Below are positions 7,969-15,485 of a stretch of DNA of 64,000 bases, one piece after another. The notes beneath the pieces were generated by a model that was given only the letters and a program-made list of their open reading frames with translations, had not been told where the DNA came from and did not search any database. Within the stretch, counting starts at the first letter, position 1, and the number at the start of each line of letters is the position of its first letter. Both the position numbers and the translations under genes were made by a program. This stretch comes from Rubripirellula amarantea. Its GTDB lineage: Bacteria > Planctomycetota > Planctomycetia > Pirellulales > Pirellulaceae. The DNA lies in assembly GCF_007859865.1 (NCBI RefSeq), contig NZ_SJPI01000001.1, forward strand, positions 1,922,001 through 1,986,000, read 5' to 3'.

Positions 7969-10188
7969 CTCGGGGAAAGCTGAATTTTGGGTCGATAAGA
8001 CTTGCCCCATTTGTGCCCACGCTTTGACGACTCGATGGTGAATCGAGGTCGCAACGAGCAATCCGAGCATGCCCGCTAGCACGGCCGCTAACATGAACCA
8101 TCGCGAAGACGAAGGCGTGGAAATCATCAGTGCTCCGCCAACGAGTGGTAAGATCGCCGCGATCAATGTGTAAACTTCGCCTCGATTAGTAAACCGAGTT
8201 GCCCTCTCGTCGAAGTCCGAATCCTGCATCGTGTTTCGTAAGCACAGGGGATAGAAGACAAATGTGGCTAACCATGCCATTCCAAAGTATGGGTATGCCA
8301 TCGCGATGCCTCCGCAAATCAACGACGACAGAAACAACTGCAGCGATGCCATCCAATGAAAGTCGGGATCTAGATAGTGAAACACCAACGGAAACAAAAT
8401 CCCAGACGAAAACCAAAGCGAACCACCGATGGTCGCGGCGCGATTTCCCAATTCCAGCATGTTCCCTAAGTCTCGGCTATCAACGCGTTGATCTTGGCGA
8501 GCGTTTTCGACAGCACGAACCATGCTGCGAGTCATCCAAATAGCGCACACCGTTGCGAAGGGGAAATAGGTGAGGTTGACGATCCAGGAAACGGATCGCA
8601 GCACGTGTTCTAACTGAAGTGGCTTCATCACTTCGTTCATGTTGTATTGGTAGTTCAACCCACCAGCAATCGCGTGTGGGATCAATAGTACCAAACACGC
8701 CATCACCCAGGGCGATTGACGCGAAAGCCACGCTCGCCAGGACTTCTCTGGCGGATCGAACAGCGTTGCTGCTTGCGGATACAGCGACAAACGCAACCGC
8801 CCCGCCATCTCAGCCCCATCGCCGAATCGATCCGAGGGCTCCACCGATAGGACTCGGCGAAGCGTCTTTTCTAGAACACGCTCTGCGGCGGCGTGGGGAG
8901 CCAATTCGTCGACAATCGGAGTTGCGAGCGGGCGTTGACGCGAAGCGAGTTGCTCGGCGGCAGCGTCGTTCCAAGAAAGTTGCACGCTGCCGCTTTGGAA
9001 TGGCCGTTGTCCCTGCCAAAGTTCCCACAACAAAACGCCGAGCGAATACAGATCAGCAGGTTCGCGAATATTGGCTTGATCAGCATGGTTTTTGTCGATG
9101 ATAGCGCCAATGTGCTCTGGCGACATGTAGGCAAGCGACCCACCAAGCGATGCAGCCTTGCCAGCTTGGTCGGGCGATTCAGAAACACTTACGTTGAAAT
9201 CCGCGAGCTTAGGTATTGCTTCGGCCGAGAGCAGAACGTTGGCAGGTTTAACGTCTCGGTGAAGGATCTGTTGGGCATGAGCCTCGTGAAGGGCACGGCA
9301 TACATGGATGCCGACCCATGCGACGACCTGAGGCCAAGGTGAGGTGGCGATCCAGTCACGGGTTGCCGATTGATCGGGAACCACTTGCGCGGCTTCGAGT
9401 AGTTGTTCATCAACGGACTGCAAGAGCAACCATCCTCCCCGTGGATTCAAGCCGTCATCGCAGGGGTGCGAGCGGAGGGTCTTGACGACGTCGGCCAGCG
9501 TTCCGCCCGGCACGAACTGCATGTACAAAAGATGCAGTGACGACTCGTCGAGCAATCGCTGATCGAATACGCGAACGATGTTAGGGTGATCAAACTGGGC
9601 TAAGGATTGAGATTCACCCCCTTTGCCCCTAGAGATTTTCAGCGCAACGAGGCGTCGCATCGAAATTTGCTGAGCTAAATAAACTTGGGCGAACGCTCCC
9701 TGGCCAAGCTTCTGCAATATTAGGAAGTCATCGATCTGTTCACCCGCGTCGATCTCGGGCGGTGCACCTTGCGTCTCTACGGACTCGATAGCGTTGATGG
9801 ACTGCTCCAGCGGAGTCAGTACGGTAGCCAACTGCGGATAACGAAGTTGATACTCCGATGCCTGCGGCGATTCGCCAACATCCCTCCGAAGTTGCATTTC
9901 TTCCATCACCAAGTCGATTGGCACATTAGTGGGCGACAATAGATCGGGCGCGACCGCAAGGTAGTCCTCGATGCGACGAATGGTTCCTGCTTCGGCCGAC
10001 ATTGCCATGTCTAGTTTGACTAACTCGACCAACAACATTCGCCGCAAATCGTGGTCGAGGTCTGGCACATACGCCAACAACTCCGCCGGCTCGGAAACAC
10101 ATCCCTGTTCGGCGAGCCTTTGCAAACATTCGCTCAGCCAATCGTCTGCGTCCATCGGTGATGGATCCGAGGAGATCGAAGAGTTCAC
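7966..10188 (-). CDS. membrane-anchored Ser/Thr protein kinase
   Basis: 740 residues from GTG 10188; an internal ATG at 10155 is an alternative, and neither has a clear ribosome binding site. Residues 1-150 form the N-terminal extension seen in many planctomycete kinases. The Hanks-type domain covers about 153-475: glycine loop LGQGAFAQVY, Lys184 in VALKIS, catalytic HRDVKPANVLL (Asp312) and SPE near 356. The metal-binding DFG is DFN (330-332), as if the glycine were replaced. A region from about 500 to 720 with at least four to six hydrophobic helices follows. The kinase would sit at the cytosolic face and phosphorylate Ser/Thr targets. It is divergent from an ECF sigma factor, a common planctomycete pairing that suggests the kinase controls that factor. 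Confidence 0.88.
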   Translation of the reverse strand: MNSSISSDPSPMDADDWLSECLQRLAEQGCVSEPAELLAYVPDLDHDLRRMLLVELVKLDMAMSAEAGTIRRIEDYLAVAPDLLSPTNVPIDLVMEEMQLRRDVGESPQASEYQLRYPQLATVLTPLEQSINAIESVETQGAPPEIDAGEQIDDFLILQKLGQGAFAQVYLAQQISMRRLVALKISRGKGGESQSLAQFDHPNIVRVFDQRLLDESSLHLLYMQFVPGGTLADVVKTLRSHPCDDGLNPRGGWLLLQSVDEQLLEAAQVVPDQSATRDWIATSPWPQVVAWVGIHVCRALHEAHAQQILHRDVKPANVLLSAEAIPKLADFNVSVSESPDQAGKAASLGGSLAYMSPEHIGAIIDKNHADQANIREPADLYSLGVLLWELWQGQRPFQSGSVQLSWNDAAAEQLASRQRPLATPIVDELAPHAAAERVLEKTLRRVLSVEPSDRFGDGAEMAGRLRLSLYPQAATLFDPPEKSWRAWLSRQSPWVMACLVLLIPHAIAGGLNYQYNMNEVMKPLQLEHVLRSVSWIVNLTYFPFATVCAIWMTRSMVRAVENARQDQRVDSRDLGNMLELGNRAATIGGSLWFSSGILFPLVFHYLDPDFHWMASLQLFLSSLICGGIAMAYPYFGMAWLATFVFYPLCLRNTMQDSDFDERATRFTNRGEVYTLIAAILPLVGGALMISTPSSSRWFMLAAVLAGMLGLLVATSIHHRVVKAWAQMGQVLSTQNSAFPE

Positions 10189-10314
10189 GGAAGAATCGCT
10201 CGAAGGTCGTAATGAACAAAAGATTGGGTATTCTAATAGAGAATCTAATGCCTCAGGGTAACTGTAGATTCACAAGCCTTAGACTCCAAGCATCGTCAAA
10301 TAGGGAATTCTGTC
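10189..10314. promoter_or_regulatory. divergent control region between kinase and sigma factor
   Basis: 126 bp separate the two start codons, so both promoters lie here. A 5-5-5 inverted repeat, attct-aatag-agaat, is visible at 10230-10244, about 40 bp from the kinase start. It is a plausible operator or part of a promoter core. No experimental or strong consensus support. Confidence 0.4.
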
Positions 10315-10971
10315 ATGCCATCAATCGATTCAACCAACAATGACGGTGATTCCGAGGACGCAGCGGACCATGAACTTGTCGCTCGGATCAAGCAACACGA
10401 TGCCGAAGCATTGGGACGCTACATTGAACGTCACCGCAATGAACTAACGGGATTCCTTCGCTCCATTACGACTGCTCGTTTGTTAAGTGCTATCGAACTT
10501 GATGATTTGCTTCAGGAAGTTGCTGCGACCGCGATTGCTAGTTTGGACACTGCACCGTTAGAGCAATACGAGCCCAAGCAATGGTTGCAGCAAGTTGCTC
10601 GTCGGCGAGTGGTCGATGCCCACCGATTTCACTTTGGCGCGCAACGACGCGATTCACGCCGACAACAATCGTTGCACGCGCCCGCAGGCGGTGGCGACCA
10701 GGACATGGGACTCGAACAATTGCTCGCTGCCAGCATGACTTCGCCCAGCGCAGCTTTCAGCCAGGACGTTCGCCTTAGCCGGATGCAACAAGCAATTGCA
10801 AGTCTCGGTGATGAACAGCGCGATGTTATCCGTCTACGGTATGTCGATGGACTCGCAACGAAGCAAATCGCCGAACAACTCGGTAAGACTGACGTGGCCA
10901 TTCGAGTTCTTTTGTCGCGAAGCATGCGACAGCTCGAAAAGTTGCTTGAAGACGTCAAGCCGACACGTTAA
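10315..10971 (+). CDS. ECF-type RNA polymerase sigma factor
   Basis: 218 residues from ATG 10315, with GGGAA upstream. Region 2 lies around residues 20-110 (ALGRYIERHRNELTGFLRSI, ELDDLLQEVAATAIASLD, WLQQVARRRVVDAHR). A Gln/Gly-rich linker follows. Region 4 lies around 150-212 (MQQAIASLGDEQRDVIRLRY, GLATKQIAEQLGKTDVAIRV, LLSRSMRQLEKLL) with its helix-turn-helix. It recruits RNA polymerase to a specific regulon. There is no anti-sigma gene nearby. The divergent Ser/Thr kinase is the likely regulator, as proposed for kinase-linked ECF groups in planctomycetes. The stop is followed 33 bp later by the convergent sulfatase. Confidence 0.9.
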   Translation: MPSIDSTNNDGDSEDAADHELVARIKQHDAEALGRYIERHRNELTGFLRSITTARLLSAIELDDLLQEVAATAIASLDTAPLEQYEPKQWLQQVARRRVVDAHRFHFGAQRRDSRRQQSLHAPAGGGDQDMGLEQLLAASMTSPSAAFSQDVRLSRMQQAIASLGDEQRDVIRLRYVDGLATKQIAEQLGKTDVAIRVLLSRSMRQLEKLLEDVKPTR

Positions 10972-11004
10972 CGGTCGCGGTGGGCACATCGAAGCGATTC
11001 GCCG

Positions 11005-12573
11005 CTACTTCGCGGGCTGGACCATGACCGGCTTGAGCGGCGTTGGAAGGTTCTTTGGATCCACGACATATTGGGCCTGATGCGATTCCAAACTCGCCAG
11101 CAATTCTTCCATCATTCGCTGGAGTTCATCGGGATGCGAATCAGCGAGGTTGCGTTGTTCAAACGGATCCGAGGCAAGATTGAAAAGTTGGTACCGAACA
11201 TTGTCAGAGTCCTCGCCAGGAAAATCGTGATGAACGACTTTCCAGTCGCCGTTGCGATAGCTTGTAAAGTAATTCGTGCGATGCTCATGGGGAAAGTGCA
11301 TCAAGAACTCAGTCGAATGAGAATCATCCGGTTTACCGGTAAGCAGTGTAGCGAGCGAACTTCCGTCCATTTGGAGACTTGAAGGAGGGGCGACCTTCGC
11401 GACTTCTGCAATCGTCGGTAACAAGTCGCAAACGTTCGCCATCTGAGTTTGGATGCCACCGACAAGGATAGGAAGTTCTTGCTGTGTAAGATTCTCTGGA
11501 TTGGGTGTGACCCATGCAGCGATGAATGGCACTCGCATCCCGCCTTCGTAGTGCGAGCCTTTCTTGCCACGCAGCGGTTCAGCACATGCGACCGTGTGCT
11601 CGTGTCCAATCGGAGCATCGGTTCCGTTATCACCCAAGAACAACAAGAGTGTGTTCTCGCCCACGCCAAGCGAGCGAACATGGGTTACTAAATCACCAAG
11701 CGACTTGTCCATACCTTCAATCAGTGTGGCAAAGTTTTGAACACGCTTCGGTCGTCCTGAGTCCGCATAATGGCTCGCAAAACGTGGATCGGACTGAAAA
11801 GGAGCATGGACAGCATAGTGAGCTAGATAAAGGAAAAACGGTTGACCCGCCGCGACGGAATGGTCTATCTGCAGTTCTGCTTCAAGGGTTAGAGCTTCGG
11901 ACAAATGCGTATCCGTTCCGTGATACTTGTCTAAATGCGGCACCGCTCGGTCTTTGCCTCTTATACGCCCGTTCCCATAGTTTTGCTGACCCGAGTAAGA
12001 GCCTGGTGCCCCAATTTCACGACCGGCGATGTTGACCTCAAACCCAAGATTCAAAGGATCAGCGCCTTCGGTACCATGAGGTCCAAAATGTCCTTTGCCG
12101 ACGTGAATGGTGCGGTAGCCAGCGGACTGCAGCAAGCGAGGTAGTGTGACGCTATCCTTTTGCAGCCCTTTCCAGTTCCAATCAGGTGGACCGAACTCGC
12201 CGCGATTGTTTGCCTCGCTCATGATCCACTGAGTGGTGTGATGTCTGGCAGCGTTCTGGCCGGTGAGCAGTGAGATTCGCGTCGGCGAACATACGCTCAT
12301 CGCATAAAAATTGCTAAACCGAATACCGCTTGCCGCCAATTTTTCCATGTTCGCTGTGCGATAGAAATCATTCAATGGATAACGTTTGGGCCGGCCCCGA
12401 TCATCGGTCAGGAACGGTAGCGAGGTATCCATGACACCCATGTCATCGACTAAGAACACGATAATGTTGGGGCGTTTGCATTGATCGGCATAGGAGGTTG
12501 CATCGCTGATTAACGCTCCGGTAACCACCAGCGCAAGCAGGCATAGTCGCGATGGGAGTGCGTTAGAGTTCAT
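11005..12573 (-). CDS. exported sulfatase (CSPTR active site)
   Basis: 522 residues from ATG 12573, where a signal peptide begins (LPSRLCLLALVVTGALISDA). The in-frame extension to 12759 reaches into the upstream sulfatase gene and is unlikely. It has the arylsulfatase-type fold: metal-binding PNIIVFLVDDMG near 35-46, the formylglycine site Cys95 in CSPTRISLLTGQ, GKGHFGPHG, and LLLFLGDNGTDAP as the second metal-binding element. It hydrolyses a sulfate ester after Cys95 is converted to formylglycine. Substrate unknown. It is the last gene of a minus-strand run; the upstream sulfatase ends 61 bp before it. Confidence 0.9.
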   Translation of the reverse strand: MNSNALPSRLCLLALVVTGALISDATSYADQCKRPNIIVFLVDDMGVMDTSLPFLTDDRGRPKRYPLNDFYRTANMEKLAASGIRFSNFYAMSVCSPTRISLLTGQNAARHHTTQWIMSEANNRGEFGPPDWNWKGLQKDSVTLPRLLQSAGYRTIHVGKGHFGPHGTEGADPLNLGFEVNIAGREIGAPGSYSGQQNYGNGRIRGKDRAVPHLDKYHGTDTHLSEALTLEAELQIDHSVAAGQPFFLYLAHYAVHAPFQSDPRFASHYADSGRPKRVQNFATLIEGMDKSLGDLVTHVRSLGVGENTLLLFLGDNGTDAPIGHEHTVACAEPLRGKKGSHYEGGMRVPFIAAWVTPNPENLTQQELPILVGGIQTQMANVCDLLPTIAEVAKVAPPSSLQMDGSSLATLLTGKPDDSHSTEFLMHFPHEHRTNYFTSYRNGDWKVVHHDFPGEDSDNVRYQLFNLASDPFEQRNLADSHPDELQRMMEELLASLESHQAQYVVDPKNLPTPLKPVMVQPAK

Positions 12574-12634
12574 TGCAAGCACTGGTCTGTCTATCTGATG
12601 GGTAAAGGGATCGTTTGCAATGTTTGTTGCGACA

Positions 12635-14218
12635 TCATGGAATGGTCGACAAACGGGGTGCCGAATGACCTTGCTCGCGGATTTGCGTGAGCAAACGTTG
12701 GAGTTCAGTGACCTTCTCTGGATGCTGGTCCGCCAAGTTGAAGCGTTGCCCGATATCACTCTTCAAGTCATATAGTTCGACGGTACCTTCATCGTCTTCG
12801 CCGTAGCCATGACGCTGCTCCCATTGTTGGTTTCGTCCTGACAGGTAGCCGTTCTTCGCATCCACCAGCAACCAGTCGCCGTGTCGGATGGCGTACTGGT
12901 TTTTTCGCGTGTTGTGAACATGTGTTTGTCGAACTGACGCTTGCTCATCTTTTAACAGTGGTATCAGGCTATGGGAGTCCTCAGCAGCGTCATGGGGCAG
13001 TTCAAAGTCCAATGCGTCGGCAAAGGTCGCCATCAAATCAATCTGGCTGACCAACGCATCGCAGACTCGTCCCGATCGAGTCACACCCGGCCACTTAACG
13101 ATGAAGGGGACATGATGCCCACCTTCGTAGATGTCGCGTTTGAGTCCGCGAAATGGTTGTGATGACCAGTGATCAAAAGCTTCATCTCGCGCGTATGCGT
13201 ATCGTTCTGGACCATTGTCTGAAGTGAAAACAACGATTGTGTTTTCGGCTTGTCCACTGGACTCCAAGGCACGCAGCAATCGACCGCACGCATCGTCGGT
13301 TTCGACAACAAAGTCACCATAGGGACCCGCCTTGGACTTCCCGTCGAATTCGTCGTTGGGGACGATGGGCGCGTGCGGCGAAGGGAACGCGAAGTAAAGG
13401 AAAAACGGTCTTTCTTGTTTCGCTTGTGAGTTGATGAAATCAATCGCGTGATCTGTTGTCGTGGGGATGTTTTGATAGGGATCCCAGTCGGACAACATGG
13501 GGCCGGGGCGGCATTCCCACGATCCTTCTTTGTTAGCCCGCCACTTGGTAGTATCCAACATTGCGTCAGGAGCCCGTACCACTCGGTCGTCTTTGATCCA
13601 GCAATAGGGTGGGAAATTGATAACGGTATCACCAAAGTAGTGATCGAAGCCGTGTGCGAGCGGACCATCGGGAATGGGTAAAGTCCAATCAAAGTCATCT
13701 GGTTGCACTCCCTTATCGTTCACGACACCCTCGCTATTCGGCTTGCGAATGGCGTTCCAATCCCAGCCAAGGTGCCACTTGCCAATCGCCGCCGTGTGAT
13801 AGCCTTTGGCCTGCAACATCTCTGGCATCGTCAAGCGTTCATGTTCAAACAAGGACCGTCCAAAAGACTGCACGATACCGTGGAAGTCACGCCAATGATG
13901 CCGACCTGTTAAGAGTGCGAATCGGCTAGGCGAACAAATCCCCGAAGACGAATGTCCGTCTGTGAAACGAATTCCTTGCGAAGCTAGGCGATCCAAATTG
14001 GGTGTCGGTATCTTCCCGTGATCGTTGTAGCAACTCAGGTCCCCAAAACCGAGGTCGTCGGCGTAGAGGATCAAAATGTTGGGCCGCGTACCAGATGTCG
14101 GGACCTCTTCTGCGACCGCATGTTGGCAATCAAACCCCAAGATGACGGCAATCACTGCAATGATTAGATTGACGGTCGTGCTGTTTTGGTAATCGGATTC
14201 CGGCATCTCAGTTTTCAT
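12635..14218 (-). CDS. exported sulfatase, arylsulfatase A-like (CSPSR active site)
   Basis: 527 residues from ATG 14218; ATG 14206 is an alternative. An uncleaved-looking N-region precedes the hydrophobic core [12 protein letters not shown]. Motifs: [20 protein letters not shown] (metal ligands Asp-Asp), Cys95 in [45 protein letters not shown] and [19 protein letters not shown]. These are the standard order of a formylglycine sulfatase and resemble the ARSA/6-O-sulfatase branch. It probably acts in the periplasm or outside. It is followed by another sulfatase 61 bp downstream on the same strand, so co-transcription is likely. Confidence 0.92.
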   Translation of the reverse strand: MKTEMPESDYQNSTTVNLIIAVIAVILGFDCQHAVAEEVPTSGTRPNILILYADDLGFGDLSCYNDHGKIPTPNLDRLASQGIRFTDGHSSSGICSPSRFALLTGRHHWRDFHGIVQSFGRSLFEHERLTMPEMLQAKGYHTAAIGKWHLGWDWNAIRKPNSEGVVNDKGVQPDDFDWTLPIPDGPLAHGFDHYFGDTVINFPPYCWIKDDRVVRAPDAMLDTTKWRANKEGSWECRPGPMLSDWDPYQNIPTTTDHAIDFINSQAKQERPFFLYFAFPSPHAPIVPNDEFDGKSKAGPYGDFVVETDDACGRLLRALESSGQAENTIVVFTSDNGPERYAYARDEAFDHWSSQPFRGLKRDIYEGGHHVPFIVKWPGVTRSGRVCDALVSQIDLMATFADALDFELPHDAAEDSHSLIPLLKDEQASVRQTHVHNTRKNQYAIRHGDWLLVDAKNGYLSGRNQQWEQRHGYGEDDEGTVELYDLKSDIGQRFNLADQHPEKVTELQRLLTQIREQGHSAPRLSTIP

Positions 14219-14351
14219 TTTCCGTATTGGATTATCACTGCGGACGCAGCGGGCAGTTTATCGACAAGTGCTTGGACGCAAGTCTAAGTTAATCGATAGA
14301 GAGATCGCGAACGTAGTTCTCGCTGGAAAGTGCGGTACGTCAGCGGGAACT

Positions 14352-15395
14352 TCATCGCGGTCCAGACGCTCGAACTACCGGGCGTAGATAGAGATTGCGG
14401 TAGCGTACCGCAGTATGGTCACCCTGAAGGTAGATAGGACCGGGAGCCTCGTCGTCGGCACTCAGTGCCCCGTTAGTAGCACCAACGATGGGTTGATTGT
14501 CGATCACTTTTGTGCCATTGAGAATGACCGTTACATGACGGTCCACTAATGTGATGTCATAGGACTGCCATTGCCCGCCGAGTTTGCCCGCATTGGTTGA
14601 CGGAGCCATGCGACTAAAGATGGCACCTACACCTTGGATGCCCTGCATTGGACTATCTCGGTCAACCACTTGGGCTTCATAGCGACCTCGCAAGTAGACG
14701 CCACTGTTGCCGCCCTTGGGTACGTTGAACTCGAGTATGAGGTTGAAGTCGTCAAACTCGCGGTCGGTGCGCAAGTTTCCGTATTGCGAGAACGGATCAA
14801 AGCTAAGCTTAGGAGTTGTGTTCACCAACTCACCATCTTCTGCTTTCCAACCACTCATTTGGCTTGGGTTCGTCAGTCGCCAACCGGTTAAGTCGCGACC
14901 ATTGAAAAGCTCAATCGTTTCTCCGTACTGCACTTGATCAAGATTCGGACGCGGAGGTAGTGGCCGCAATCGCTTGCCATGAAAACGCTGTTCTTCAATG
15001 TCACCAGCCGAATTTGGCCATTGCATGTCAACCGTGATGCGATCACCGTCGATGGTAGCGATGTGCTTCACGTTCACCTTTGGACCCGTTGGTGGACCGC
15101 CTGCGTATTCGGGCGCGCCGACGGAGATCTTTCGGTAGAACGTAAGGGTGTTTCCATCGTAGCGAACGTTGTCAGTCGCTCGGCCCATTCCCACGGTCCA
15201 CAATTCAGCCTTCAATGCTCCTTCATGTTGACCGATGGTCATCCAACCCGCAGCGCCATTTGGCAGTACGAGGCTCCAATTCCCCAACGCGACGTTAGTG
15301 TTGACTGTGGGAGATTCCTGGGCCTTTGCCGAATAGGACATTCCCGAGAATAGCGTGAGCGCGAATATGAACGCTGTCTTGAGCTTGTGAATCAT
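14352..15395 (-). CDS. exported DUF1080 / 3-keto-disaccharide hydrolase-like protein
   Basis: 347 residues from ATG 15395; the frame can be extended eight codons to a TTG but the signal peptide (LKTAFIFALTLFSGMSYSAK) fits the ATG. The first 130 residues are a beta-rich region (GNWSLVLPNGAAGWMTIGQ). The C-terminal 190 residues are a DUF1080 concanavalin-like domain: IELFNGRDLTGWRL, WKAEDGELVN, FNLILEFNVPKGGNSGVYLR, YEAQVVDRD, QSYDITLVDRHVTVILNG, GPIYLQGDHTAVRYRNLYLR. The family includes 3-keto-glucoside hydrolases and carbohydrate-binding modules. Its place inside a block of sulfatases supports a role in degrading a sulfated glycan. The exact substrate is unknown. Confidence 0.87.
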   Translation of the reverse strand: MIHKLKTAFIFALTLFSGMSYSAKAQESPTVNTNVALGNWSLVLPNGAAGWMTIGQHEGALKAELWTVGMGRATDNVRYDGNTLTFYRKISVGAPEYAGGPPTGPKVNVKHIATIDGDRITVDMQWPNSAGDIEEQRFHGKRLRPLPPRPNLDQVQYGETIELFNGRDLTGWRLTNPSQMSGWKAEDGELVNTTPKLSFDPFSQYGNLRTDREFDDFNLILEFNVPKGGNSGVYLRGRYEAQVVDRDSPMQGIQGVGAIFSRMAPSTNAGKLGGQWQSYDITLVDRHVTVILNGTKVIDNQPIVGATNGALSADDEAPGPIYLQGDHTAVRYRNLYLRPVVRASGPR

Positions 15396-15485
15396 CGTTC
15401 CGTTGCCGTTTGTGATCAATCGCCATGATCGAAGTAGGGAGTTGGAAGTACGTCGCTTGAAAACCTTTTAGAGCATTCAGGTTAA

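Noticed and set aside
13081-13698. 205-codon minus-strand frame within a sulfatase gene
   Set aside because: Out-of-frame overlap with a sulfatase whose motifs are all intact in the other frame.
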